A stretch of DNA of 42,461 bases from positions 1 to 42,461 of the forward strand of contig CAZQDJ010000008.1 of NCBI GenBank assembly GCA_964592275.1, given 5' to 3'. Below, in pieces: positions 32,471 through 40,451 of this stretch. Below the pieces are notes generated by a model, which did not search any database, was not told the origin of the DNA, and worked only from the letters and a program-made list of their open reading frames with translations. This DNA comes from CANNBR01 sp964592275. GTDB lineage: Bacteria > Babelota > Babeliae > Babelales > CAIQNR01. The position numbers and the translations under genes are program-made. The stretch's first letter is position 1; every line of letters starts with the position of its first letter.

Positions 32471-34270
32471 TTAATCGTGAATGATTTCTTCCAGCGGGGG
32501 CGTTTCTTCTATTATTTCAGGTTCTTTTGGTGCCGGTAGAGGATCCGGTTTTTTGGTATCCATGAGAGCCTTAAACCCTTTGAGAAAGTTATAAGCAATG
32601 CGGGGAGGGATACCGGTGCGTCCGGTCTTTTCGGTGAGAATGACCATGGTAAGAGGCGGATGGTTTTTGTAGGTAAAGTTACAAGAAAGCCAGCTGTGTT
32701 CTAAAAATTCAGCGCCATCTTTAAGTTTATCAAGGCTACTTGTTTGTGCGGTACTGGTTTTTGCATGAATAATAAAATCTTTATTATGTAGACGATCGAG
32801 CCAGCGGGCAGTTCCTTTGGTAACGCATGCATGCATTGATTTTTGTAAAAAACGTCGTGTTTCTAATTTGATATTCAAAGGTTCACAGGTGATGGGGGTG
32901 CTTTCTATGATGCGTGGAGTTACGAGAAAGCCTGTTTCAATTGAAGCTACCATGCGGGCAATTTGCAGAGGAGTGGCAAGTAAAAATGTTTGCCCAATCA
33001 TGGCTGAGAGTGTTTCGCCTGTCCACCAGCGTTCATGTTTTACTTTGCGTTTCCAGGCACGAGAAGGCACCAACCCGGTAGCTTCAGGAAACAACGAACC
33101 GGTAACGCGACCGAGCCCAAAAATGTTCGCGTAGTTGGTAATAACATCCATGTCTATTTTTTTACCGATTTCAAAAAAGGGAATGTTGCATGAATGTGCC
33201 ATTGCCAATTTAGTGGTCAAAAGACCATGTCCTTCTTTTCTAACGCAATGATATTTTCTTCCTGCAAATGTGGTCGAACCGAAACAATTCCACGCTGAGT
33301 GTTGTTCTATAATGCCTGTTTCTAAAGCAGCGCTGACAGTAATTAATTTGAATGTAGATCCAATGGGGTAAGCGGCTGAAGAGATTCTATTTAAAAACGG
33401 TTTATGTTCTTGAAGAGAATCCCATGTTTCACATGAAATAGGTGCGGTAAAAATATTGGGATCAAAACTTGGCCGTGAAAGGCATGCTTTTAACGCGCCA
33501 GTTGCTGGATCCATTAAAATAAAGCAGCCAGAAATGTTGGGAGGGAAAATCTCTTCAGCAAGTTTTTGTAACGATACATCAAGCGTGGTTATAATGTGTT
33601 GTCCTTGTAATGTTTTTTCTATTTCATATTCTGCAAGGTGCGCTCCAATCGAATTGATAATGCGCATGATGGAGCCTTCCTTTCCGCGTAAAGTGTCTTC
33701 AAATATTTTTTCGATACCTGTTTTGCCTTCGCAGGATTTGTCTATGTAGGAAAGGTACCCAAGGATGTGACTTGCCATCGATTGGTAGGGATAAAAACGT
33801 TTAAAATGAGTGATAAGTTTTATATTTGATTCTTCGGGGAAGAGTTCAATAATTTTGCTTAATTGTTCAAATGAAATATCGGTAGCAAGGCGTATTTTTT
33901 TTGAGTAACGTTCAACACTGTTAAGTTCATCGTAATTTTTGAATGGAGTTACACCAAGTATGTCGGCAAGTTGGGTGAGTTGTTCAAGGTGTTCAAGGGT
34001 TAGCCGTCGTGCTCCTGTTCCTTGCCAATACACATCGGTCACTGGGCGGTTAGTTGCAAGAATGTTACCCGAGCAATCAAGAATGTTACCTCGCAAAGAA
34101 ATAGTTTGTTCGTAACGGGTAAAATTACGCCTACTTTGCGTAGCAAAAACATTGCCTAATCTGACTTGAAAATGAAAAAGTCGTCCAACTAAAATGCAAC
34201 ACGTAAGTATCATTGCGATGCCATAGAATGAGATCTTGAGATCGAACGATGCGGTCGCTGATTTATTCAT
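32471..34270 (-). CDS. mrdA: Class B penicillin-binding protein, PBP2-like transpeptidase
   Basis: 599 residues from ATG 34270. The frame is open 20 codons further, but that part lies in a palindromic repeat and is rejected. N-terminal TM (FYGIAMILTCCILVGRLFHF), dimerisation domain with RGNILDCSGNILATNRP, then transpeptidase motifs: YPIGSTFK (active Ser305), AHSCN (SxN, Ser360) and HAKTSTAQT (Lys504). The third motif is KTS rather than KTG. Crosslinks septal or lateral-wall peptidoglycan; RGxIxD plus GSTFK favours PBP2 over FtsI, not certain. Acidic Pro/Glu tail. The ribosome site is weak. Confidence 0.88.
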   Translation of the reverse strand: MNKSATASFDLKISFYGIAMILTCCILVGRLFHFQVRLGNVFATQSRRNFTRYEQTISLRGNILDCSGNILATNRPVTDVYWQGTGARRLTLEHLEQLTQLADILGVTPFKNYDELNSVERYSKKIRLATDISFEQLSKIIELFPEESNIKLITHFKRFYPYQSMASHILGYLSYIDKSCEGKTGIEKIFEDTLRGKEGSIMRIINSIGAHLAEYEIEKTLQGQHIITTLDVSLQKLAEEIFPPNISGCFILMDPATGALKACLSRPSFDPNIFTAPISCETWDSLQEHKPFLNRISSAAYPIGSTFKLITVSAALETGIIEQHSAWNCFGSTTFAGRKYHCVRKEGHGLLTTKLAMAHSCNIPFFEIGKKIDMDVITNYANIFGLGRVTGSLFPEATGLVPSRAWKRKVKHERWWTGETLSAMIGQTFLLATPLQIARMVASIETGFLVTPRIIESTPITCEPLNIKLETRRFLQKSMHACVTKGTARWLDRLHNKDFIIHAKTSTAQTSSLDKLKDGAEFLEHSWLSCNFTYKNHPPLTMVILTEKTGRTGIPPRIAYNFLKGFKALMDTKKPDPLPAPKEPEIIEETPPLEEIIHD

Positions 34271-34283
34271 GATCTTCGGATCT

Positions 34284-34504
34284 CCACTCGTCGTCCTCAG
34301 CGATGCCAGAGTCGCAGTGGTGCATTTCAATGCACCGACCAGACGAAGTGAGCGTAAGGATCCAGAAATAAACTATACCAAAGTCCTCATAATTTTTTAT
34401 TGTAATGATTTTTGCGCAATTATCCTGGATCCTTACGCTCACTTCGCTTAACAGAGTACTATGTACTCTGCTGCAGCTTTCGTCTCGCTGAGGACGACGA
34501 GTGG
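34284..34504. repeat. Palindromic element, subfamily A, copy 2
   Basis: Outer 20-bp arms 34284-34303 and 34485-34504 are perfect inverses (CCACTCGTCG...). Inner 22-bp arms 34344-34365 and 34425-34446 are also perfect (CGAAGTGAGCG...). Hairpin cores GGTGCAT/ATGCACC in the left half and CAGAGTAC/GTACTCTG in the right half. It starts 13 bases upstream of the PBP start and ends 44 bases after the Xer stop. Confidence 0.85.
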
Positions 34505-34548
34505 GAGGGATATTCCAATCTTCATGACAAAACTCTAGCATGAATAAC

Positions 34549-35490
34549 TTACTCATAGGTTTCAGGGCCATTCTTCTTCGACTTACCCATCGAAGAAAGC
34601 GGATGATTAGTTTGACACATCTCAGCAAGTTCTTGTTGGGTAACATGTGTATATTTTTCAGTACTTGAAAGAGCTTGATGACCCAATAATTCTTGTACTG
34701 CTCGTAAATCAACTCCTTGGTTTAAAAGGTGTGTTGCAAAGGAGTGGCGCAGTTTGTGGGGAGTGATATTTTTCTTCCCTTTTAAAAACATACGAAACAT
34801 TTGAATAATTCTTTGTATAGAGCGTGGGGTGAGTGCTTCATTTCGATAGTTTACAAACAGATGTTCTTTGTTGTCAGAATGGTTTGGTCGTTCTTTTTCA
34901 AGATAGTTTTTTATGCGTTCCTGTGCTTTCCCACCAAAAAGCACAAGGCGTTCTTTTCTGCCTTTTGCCATGATGCGAATGAGTTTGTTTTCAATGTCTA
35001 AATCTTTGAACGTAATGTTACAGAGTTCTGAACAGCGCATGCCTGTTGCGTACAGCAGTTCAAAAATTGCTTTGTCACGGACCGGGCGTTTTGAAGGGAG
35101 TTCTTTTTCGGTGATCGTATCAAGCAGGTAGAAAATTTCATCAACGCTTAAATAGGTTGGTAATTTTTTATCGATGTGCGGGCGCTTGAGTTTGAGCTCT
35201 AAGTTTTTTCCGGTCGATTGTAAAAAGCGTTCAAATGATTTAAAGCAGGAGATTTTGCGTGCAATAGAACTTTTATCAATTTTCTTGTGATAAAGCATTA
35301 CAAAATAACGTTCAATGGCGGGACGAATGGTCAGTTGTTCAGGTTCTTGTTTATTAATGCGATCCCAAAAATCTGAGAATAAACTGAAGTCGCTCTCGTA
35401 GGAGCGTTGAGTGTTTTTACTCAAGTTGCGTTCAACATCGATGTACGTTAAAAAATCGGTCACCTGTGTTTGAAATTCTTGAAAGAGCAT
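34549..35490 (-). CDS. XerC/XerD-type tyrosine recombinase
   Basis: 313 residues. N-terminal SAM-like core-binding domain (FLTYIDVERNLSKNTQRSYESD), catalytic domain with the full set Arg152 (TGMRCSEL), Lys176 (KGRKER), His245 and Arg248 (HKLRHSFATHLL), His271 (LLGH) and nucleophile Tyr280 (STEKYTHV). Length and motifs fit chromosome-dimer resolving Xer proteins; C versus D cannot be decided, and single-Xer systems exist. No dif site is recognised nearby. It has palindromic elements on both sides, but it also looks like a housekeeping gene. Confidence 0.92.
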   Translation of the reverse strand: MLFQEFQTQVTDFLTYIDVERNLSKNTQRSYESDFSLFSDFWDRINKQEPEQLTIRPAIERYFVMLYHKKIDKSSIARKISCFKSFERFLQSTGKNLELKLKRPHIDKKLPTYLSVDEIFYLLDTITEKELPSKRPVRDKAIFELLYATGMRCSELCNITFKDLDIENKLIRIMAKGRKERLVLFGGKAQERIKNYLEKERPNHSDNKEHLFVNYRNEALTPRSIQRIIQMFRMFLKGKKNITPHKLRHSFATHLLNQGVDLRAVQELLGHQALSSTEKYTHVTQQELAEMCQTNHPLSSMGKSKKNGPETYE

Positions 35491-35574
35491 GTCGTTAATT
35501 CTCCTCGAAACTAACCTTGATTTAAGAGTTTATCCGAAAACTAATTACTAATTCTTTAGAGAACTACCTAACTT

Positions 35575-35844
35575 CACTCGTCGTCCCCAGAGATAGAAGA
35601 TTGTCTCGTGCGAATGCGCGGACAAGCGACTGAGCGTTGGGGATCCAGGATGTAACAAGATAGAGTCCTCTTAGCTTAATAAAAGTTATTCCATCAGCTT
35701 TATAATTTAAAATATGACTTCTTCTTGTAATGCCTGGATCCCCGACACTCACTCCGTCTAGCCAGTGCTGTCCGCCGGCGCTCTTTCCGAGCTATGGCGT
35801 GATCTTCGACACTGCCGCGACTACCGTACCGCTGGGGACTACGG
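35575..35844. repeat. Palindromic element, subfamily B, full copy with extended right half
   Basis: Left half 35575-35648 (CACTCGTCGTCCCCAGAG...GGGGATCCAG), centre about 84 bases, right half 35733-35844 (CTGGATCCCC...GCTGGGGACTACGG). The right half is about 35 bases longer than other copies. An outer inverted pair TTTATCCGAAAA (35529-35540) and TTTTCGGATAAA (35866-35877) encloses the element. It occupies the 492-bp gap 35491-35982. Confidence 0.75.
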
Positions 35845-35982
35845 GAATTTTTATTTACTCATTAATTTTCGGATAAATACTAAGCAGAAAAAGAGGGTAA
35901 CGCATTCATGTTTAAAGCGCAATTTTAAGCATGAAAAAGGGCCACATAAAGTGACCCATAATTTTTTAATAACATTGTTTTC

Positions 35983-38724
35983 TTATAGTAATCCGTAATC
36001 TTTGCAACGTCTGTTAACCGATGATCGGTTAACTCCAAGAAAGAGGGCGATTTTGTTTTGATTTTTAAACTTGTCCCACAAAAGAGCCATGATTTTTGGA
36101 TCTTTGAGAGCATGTTTTCCAAGACGAGAAGCTTCAATTAATTTAGGATCAGAAATGTTGTACGCGGGATCGAATTGAATGTCATAGAGCGATTCATTCT
36201 TTTTAGTTTTGTTGATTAAGTTGTGCTGCACTCGTTCTTTGAGTTCATACAAACTGATTGGTTTTTGATTGATGATTCTTTCTTTTTCTTTTTCGCTTAA
36301 TGAAAGCAATTTGTTTGGTTGTCCTGTTTGTGTCGCCAAAGCTTGTTGGCTAAATCCAAGCATCAGCTCTTCAAGCTCTTCTTGAGGCAGAGTCATGACC
36401 GATGGAAATGAAAGAGATGATTTTGAAAGTTCATTAAACAGAGCGCTTGAAAAGATTCCTTTTTGCACCAGTTGTGAAAGGTTTTGGTTGGTTGAGCAAA
36501 TAATGCGAACATCTGTTTGTATTTTTTTTTCACTTTTAAAGACTCGGTAAAATCCGTAGCGAATAAATTCGGCAAGAATTTCTTGGGTTTCTTTATCAAG
36601 AAAATGAACATTTTTAATAAATAAGGTACCGCTTTTATTCAGGCGCTCAAGCAATGGTTGTACCGTTGATGACCCAAAAATCGGATTGATACCAAAGAGC
36701 TTAATGGGGATATCAGAACCGGTTGCTGGAGATTGTATCTCAAGGGTGTAGAGTGTTTCTCGAAGACTGATATGATGCACAAGCTCGATAGTAGGTAAAA
36801 GGTCTTCTTCTGGAAGCTCAAATAATAAAGCTTTTTTAGTGAGTGCGAGTTTTAAGAGATCTATTTTGAAATTGATGATTATTTCGCCAGTCCCAGGGAT
36901 CAGGTCATTAATGAGCTTTCCTGATTGTGTTGTTTCAAGATACAAGAGATAATCCCAGTTTGAAGGATTTTTAACCCGATCAATAAGCTGTTTTACGATA
37001 TCGGAGATATCTGGATAGTGAACAGTAACAATAACGCCACTTGATTCAGGGTGAGGTAGCCCCGTGATGACGAGCTTTTTACCAATGGCATCATGAGCAA
37101 TAATTGTTTGGGTTGTTTTGTAGAGTTCGATCTGGTGCACGAGGGTGCGTAATGTTTTAGCAAGAGGATCACCTTCTTGCGTGTTGGGATTGACCGTAAT
37201 AATCTCAGAACCATTTTTATTGCCGAAAGTAAATTTTCTATTTTTATAAAATAAGAGGCCAAAATTATTTTCTTTATTGATGCGCAAGAATGATCGGATG
37301 CTTTCTTTGTACTGGTTAATTTCTTGATGTTTAAGGTAAAGTTCTTCGATAATTTCTTTACGTTGTTTTAAAAGTTCATTGAGATTTCTATTTTGCAAAA
37401 GATTAATAATTTTTGAAAGATAGCTTGCAAAAACAAGCATTTCATCGCGCTCGATATTGGTATAGAGTTTATTTGGTCGCGAATTTTGCTCTATCACTAT
37501 AGAAGCAATAATTCGGTTGTCTTCGTAAATGGGGAGAAAAATATCTGCTTTGATGGTATCGAGAAAGGTTAAGACAGTATTACGAGTTTCTGTTTGTTCA
37601 TAAAAATTGTTGTACTCAATTTCATCTTTAATAAAAATGGGGGATGATTTGAGCAAATCAAGAGCCTTAGTTATGGCATTGGCGTTCAGGCTTGTGGTTC
37701 CTATAAAATTTTCGAGAGCTATTTCTTGTTGAGAGATTGCTGAATGGTCTACTAATTCAACATTGAGAGAATGATGCAAACTGCGTACATAGAGCGCCGT
37801 TGATCCTGTTGGTATGGAAAAAGCTCTGTTAAAAAACAGTTGTACGATCAGTTTTATTTCGCGAGTGCTTGACACATTACCCAGGTCTTCGAGTGTGTTT
37901 TTAAAATCGTGCACAAAGTTGAATTTATATGAGTTATGTTCGTGTACATGGCTGTGAATATTTAAAAAACGTAACCCCACAATTTTTCTAATGCAGTAGT
38001 AGAGGGCAAGGGTAAGAAATATTCCAGAAACACTTACGGCGGCAAGGTTATTGGTAAGATTGCCGCCTATTATGAAATTAAATGGATAGACCTGGCAAAG
38101 GTTTGCAATAAGGTGCGGAATAAGGAGGAATTGAATGACAATTCTTAGTTGATGATGAAGAATGTTAGGAATTTTTGTTTTACGTAATGAATGAATGGCA
38201 ACAATGACCGTGAAAGGCATAAGAATAAGTAGGGCATATATTGATTGATATTCACGAAACATTTGTTCAAGCAACGTTGTTTGCAAGACGTGTATGCAAA
38301 ATGACTGATAAAGAAAGAAAAATAAAAACACTGAACTTATAGGTATAAAAATATACTGGTACCACATGACGCGAGATTTTTTTTGAGTGAAATTTTCTAT
38401 GAAGAGAGAGAGAGCTTGATAGGTTATAATATTTGCTGCCCAGCCTATTCGCACAAAAAATTGCTTTATCGTGGAAATGATTCCCGGAAAGAAAATTTTT
38501 TCTGTGAGTGCTACTACCCATGCGAAATCTTCAAGTATGGCTGCTATTAAAACAATAATAAGATAATACCAGACTGCAGGAACGCGTTTTGCTTTTATGA
38601 TACGTAGTGTGAAAAAATAGAAAAAAATAACTTTAAATAAAAAAGCAATGGATTGCACTGCAAGAAGAAAAGAATAGTTGTTTATGAAGTTGTTACATGC
38701 TTGTAAGAAGTCAAATAAAATCAT
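35983..38724 (-). CDS. Membrane-bound regulator: 7-TM, GAF-like, degenerate sigma-54-activator AAA, Fis-type HTH
   Basis: 913 residues. About seven hydrophobic segments in residues 15-247; a GAF-like sensory region about 285-445 (ADIFLPIYEDNRIIASIVIEQ); a coiled coil and PAS-like stretch to about 575; then a region collinear with the central domain of NtrC-type activators (LVHHISLRETLYTLEI, IKLFG, SGTLFIKNV, QTDVRIICSTNQNLSQLV, FNELSKSSLSFP); and a C-terminal Fis-type HTH (NKIALFLGVNRSSVNRRCKDYGLL in two parts, 890-913). Walker A aligns to ELPEEDLL, Walker B DE is KN (704-705), and GAFTGA is absent, so ATP hydrolysis and sigma-54 contact are not expected. An SGK at 601-603 is a poor alternative P-loop. 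AGGA precedes ATG. Divergent from two microproteins. Confidence 0.82.
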   Translation of the reverse strand: MILFDFLQACNNFINNYSFLLAVQSIAFLFKVIFFYFFTLRIIKAKRVPAVWYYLIIVLIAAILEDFAWVVALTEKIFFPGIISTIKQFFVRIGWAANIITYQALSLFIENFTQKKSRVMWYQYIFIPISSVFLFFFLYQSFCIHVLQTTLLEQMFREYQSIYALLILMPFTVIVAIHSLRKTKIPNILHHQLRIVIQFLLIPHLIANLCQVYPFNFIIGGNLTNNLAAVSVSGIFLTLALYYCIRKIVGLRFLNIHSHVHEHNSYKFNFVHDFKNTLEDLGNVSSTREIKLIVQLFFNRAFSIPTGSTALYVRSLHHSLNVELVDHSAISQQEIALENFIGTTSLNANAITKALDLLKSSPIFIKDEIEYNNFYEQTETRNTVLTFLDTIKADIFLPIYEDNRIIASIVIEQNSRPNKLYTNIERDEMLVFASYLSKIINLLQNRNLNELLKQRKEIIEELYLKHQEINQYKESIRSFLRINKENNFGLLFYKNRKFTFGNKNGSEIITVNPNTQEGDPLAKTLRTLVHQIELYKTTQTIIAHDAIGKKLVITGLPHPESSGVIVTVHYPDISDIVKQLIDRVKNPSNWDYLLYLETTQSGKLINDLIPGTGEIIINFKIDLLKLALTKKALLFELPEEDLLPTIELVHHISLRETLYTLEIQSPATGSDIPIKLFGINPIFGSSTVQPLLERLNKSGTLFIKNVHFLDKETQEILAEFIRYGFYRVFKSEKKIQTDVRIICSTNQNLSQLVQKGIFSSALFNELSKSSLSFPSVMTLPQEELEELMLGFSQQALATQTGQPNKLLSLSEKEKERIINQKPISLYELKERVQHNLINKTKKNESLYDIQFDPAYNISDPKLIEASRLGKHALKDPKIMALLWDKFKNQNKIALFLGVNRSSVNRRCKDYGLL

Positions 38725-38791
38725 GCCATTTCCTGTAGTACTAGAAGTAAAAAAAAATGAGATCTAAAAACAAAAACATTCGAAAATCTTG

Positions 38792-38820
38792 TTGTCATCG
38801 GAGCTTTCTTGCCGTATACT
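38792..38820 (+). promoter_or_regulatory. Strong sigma-70-type promoter of the twin microprotein genes
   Basis: TTGTCA (38792-38797), 17-bp spacer, TATACT (38815-38820). About 47 bases upstream of the first microprotein start and divergent from the membrane regulator. Confidence 0.7.
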
Positions 38821-38867
38821 GAGCGGCGTTTTAGTTTTAAAATATACATAGTTTAGGAGTTATAAAT

Positions 38868-38945
38868 ATGTTTTTAAAATTTGTATCTTTTGTAACAAAA
38901 CTTTCATTTATTGAAGCACTGCTTGTTGTGCAATCATCTTTTTAA
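38868..38945 (+). CDS. Microprotein 1, 25 residues, hydrophobic
   Basis: ATG 38868 to TAA 38945, with TTTAGGAGT as ribosome site nine bases upstream and a near-consensus promoter. Sequence core KFVSFVTKLSFIEALLVVQ: one potential membrane helix with a Lys near each third. It is clearly related to microprotein 2 (about 12 of 25 positions identical: K, SFV, K, SFI, A, L, Q). Paralogy of two adjacent tiny frames, each with its own GGAG-type ribosome site, is good evidence that they are real genes. Function unknown. Confidence 0.65.
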   Translation: MFLKFVSFVTKLSFIEALLVVQSSF

Positions 38946-38969
38946 TATTAAAAACCTGGAGTAACAAAC

Positions 38970-39050
38970 ATGATGTCAAAATTGTTTTCTTTTGTAGCTA
39001 AATATTCGTTCATCATTGCAATTTTGTTAATACAACCGCCTACAAACTAA
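38970..39050 (+). CDS. Microprotein 2, 26 residues, hydrophobic
   Basis: ATG 38970 (or ATG 38973) to TAA 39050, with CCTGGAGTAA upstream. Core KLFSFVAKYSFIIAILLIQ followed by PPTN. Paralogue of microprotein 1, 24 bases downstream and in one transcript with it. A single membrane-spanning or signal-like peptide. It might be a processed signal peptide, a type I toxin-like peptide or a small membrane regulator; nothing in the sequence decides this. The neighbouring 7-TM regulator makes a ligand or partner role worth testing. Confidence 0.65.
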   Translation: MMSKLFSFVAKYSFIIAILLIQPPTN

Positions 39051-39069
39051 CCCTATTTTGCAATGTAAC

Positions 39070-39109
39070 ATAACCCTTATCTGATGACAAATGCGTCTAG
39101 AAGGGTTAT
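39070..39109 (+). promoter_or_regulatory. Hairpin sequestering the nth ribosome-binding site
   Basis: ATAACCCTT (39070-39078) pairs perfectly with AAGGGTTAT (39101-39109), which contains the only ribosome site of nth (AAGGG) and abuts its ATG. Folding would hide the site from ribosomes. Confidence 0.55.
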
Positions 39110-39790
39110 ATGGAAAATAAGAATCGGTTCGAAATCCCAAAAAAAGTTTCTGAAGTAATTGAAAAATTAAGGAAAGCCACGGGGGGGATGGTCGAGCCGA
39201 TGTCTATTTCTATAGTTCAAAAGTATGGGCGTGATCCTTTTCTTGTGTTAGTGAGTTGTCTTTTAAGCTCAAGAACCAAAGATACCGTGACTCTCCCTGC
39301 AAGTATGCGTCTTTTTGCTCTTGCATTAATTCCTCAAAAAATGCTGACTCTTTCTCTTCATGAACTAGAAAAAGCAATCTATCCCGTTGGCTTTTATCGG
39401 CAAAAAGCAGTTCATATAAAAAAACTTTGTTTTTTACTTATTTCTCATTATGACGGAATGGTTCCTGCAGATTTTACTGAACTTACGTCGTTACCTGGTG
39501 TGGGGCCAAAGACGGCCAATTTAGTGATGGGGGTGGGGTTTGGGATTCCTGCAATCTGTGTTGATGTGCATGTGCATAGAATTTGTAATCGACTTGGATT
39601 GTGTATTACTAAAACTCCACAAGAAACAGAAAAAGTTTTGAAAGAGATTATTCCTAAGGATTATTGGATAGAGTTGAATCGATTGTTGGTTATGTGGGGA
39701 CAGAATGTGTGTGTTCCTGTTTCTCCCTATTGCTCTCGTTGTGTGCTACAAGATGTTTGTGTGCGTAAAGGAGTAACAGTAAGCCGATAA
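39110..39790 (+). CDS. nth: Endonuclease III (DNA glycosylase/AP lyase)
   Basis: 226 residues. Helix-hairpin-helix LTSLPGVGPKTANLVM with catalytic Lys134, catalytic Asp152 in ICVDVHVHR, and the iron-sulfur cluster Cys201-x6-Cys208-x2-Cys211-x5-Cys217. Removes oxidised pyrimidines in base excision repair. The start directly follows a hairpin that covers its AAGGG ribosome site, and the gene lies 59 bases after the microproteins, so it may be read from their promoter. A strong terminator follows. Confidence 0.95.
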   Translation: MENKNRFEIPKKVSEVIEKLRKATGGMVEPMSISIVQKYGRDPFLVLVSCLLSSRTKDTVTLPASMRLFALALIPQKMLTLSLHELEKAIYPVGFYRQKAVHIKKLCFLLISHYDGMVPADFTELTSLPGVGPKTANLVMGVGFGIPAICVDVHVHRICNRLGLCITKTPQETEKVLKEIIPKDYWIELNRLLVMWGQNVCVPVSPYCSRCVLQDVCVRKGVTVSR

Positions 39791-39815
39791 AGCGTATAAA
39801 GAAAAAAAAGAATTA

Positions 39816-39850
39816 AAAAAAAGCACCCGTAAAATGCGGGTGCTTTTTTT
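39816..39850. terminator. Bidirectional terminator between nth and the histone-like gene
   Basis: GCACCCG/CGGGTGC stem extended by seven A-T pairs on the outside (A-run 39816-39822, T-run 39844-39850). Works for both convergent genes. Confidence 0.9.
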
Positions 39851-39852
39851 TA

Positions 39853-40274
39853 CTAAGCTGCGTGGGCTACAGGAGCCTTAACTGCAACTTTGCGTTTTGG
39901 AGCTGCTTTGCGTTTTGCAGCAACCTTACGTTTTGGGGCCGCTTTGCGTTTTGCAGCAACTTTACGTTTTGGAGCTGCTTTGCGTTTTGCAGCAACTTTG
40001 CGTTTTGGGGCTGCTTTGCGTTTTGCAGCAACCTTGCGTTTTGGAGCTGCTTTACGTTTTGGAGCTGCTTTACGTTTTGGAGCTGCTTTACGTTTTGNNN
40101 NNNNNNNNNNNNNNNNNNNNNNNNNNNNNNNNNNNNNNNNNNNNNNNNNNNNNNNNNNNNNNNNNNNNNNNNNNNNNNNNNNNNNNNNNNNNNNNNNGGA
40201 GCTGCTTTACGTTTTGGAGCTGCTTTACGTTTTGGAGCTGCTTTACGTTTTGCAGTTTTCTTTTTGATAGCCAT
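39853..40274 (-). CDS. Histone H1-like Lys/Arg/Ala repeat protein (interrupted by assembly gap)
   Basis: Starts MAIKKKTAKRKAAPKRKAAP at 40274 (GGGAGAG upstream). 100 N fall inside, then the frame ending in TAG at 39853-39855 reads tandem KRKVAAKRKAAP units and a tail VKAPVAHAA. Almost only Lys, Arg, Ala, Pro and Val, very basic: the composition of bacterial histone H1-like nucleoid proteins (compare chlamydial Hc2). 77 coding bases precede the gap and 245 follow it, so the true gap must be 2 modulo 3 to keep frame; 100 N is not, hence a placeholder. True protein length unknown. Promoter candidate at 40335-40364. Confidence 0.8.
40098..40197. other. Assembly gap (100 N) within an 18-bp tandem repeat
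   Basis: The N block is flanked on both sides by copies of an 18-bp unit (GGAGCTGCTTTACGTTTT on the plus strand). This is the usual picture of a tandem array that short reads could not span. Confidence 0.97.
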
Positions 40275-40334
40275 ACTACTCTCCCGTTTTTTGGTTTTAT
40301 TTTCTTCTGTCTGTCACAGATGAATTCATTGTTG

Positions 40335-40364
40335 AGCCTACAAATTTAAATGTGAAAAAGTCAA
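40335..40364 (-). promoter_or_regulatory. Candidate promoter of the histone-like gene
   Basis: On the minus strand TTGACT (40364-40359), 18-bp spacer, TAGGCT (40340-40335), about 60 bases before the start. Confidence 0.4.
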
Positions 40365-40451
40365 TTATTTTTCAAAAAAAATAACCATTAAACATTCAGC
40401 TAAAATACAAGTTGTTTTGTAAAACTATTCGGAATAGCGATTTTTAAGCTT

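Noticed and set aside
34263..34712. 149-codon minus frame between PBP and Xer
   Set aside because: It runs through the palindromic element and the 3' end of the Xer gene in another frame; a shadow.
38794..38814. Sigma-54 promoter (GG...GC) before the microproteins
   Set aside because: The GG-GC spacing is 11 rather than the strict 12, and TGGCA is not matched; a 17-bp-spaced TTGTCA/TATACT pair explains the region better.
38838..38860. dif-like site (AT-rich, ATATACAT core) for the Xer protein
   Set aside because: Resemblance is partial and it lies in the leader of the microprotein transcript; a window without a clear dif is the safer reading.
39862..40349. Plus-strand frames opposite the histone-like gene
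   Set aside because: All are products of the same 18-bp repeat read backwards, with Phe/Cys/Trp-rich or Leu-rich nonsense; the minus strand has the ribosome site and a sensible basic protein.
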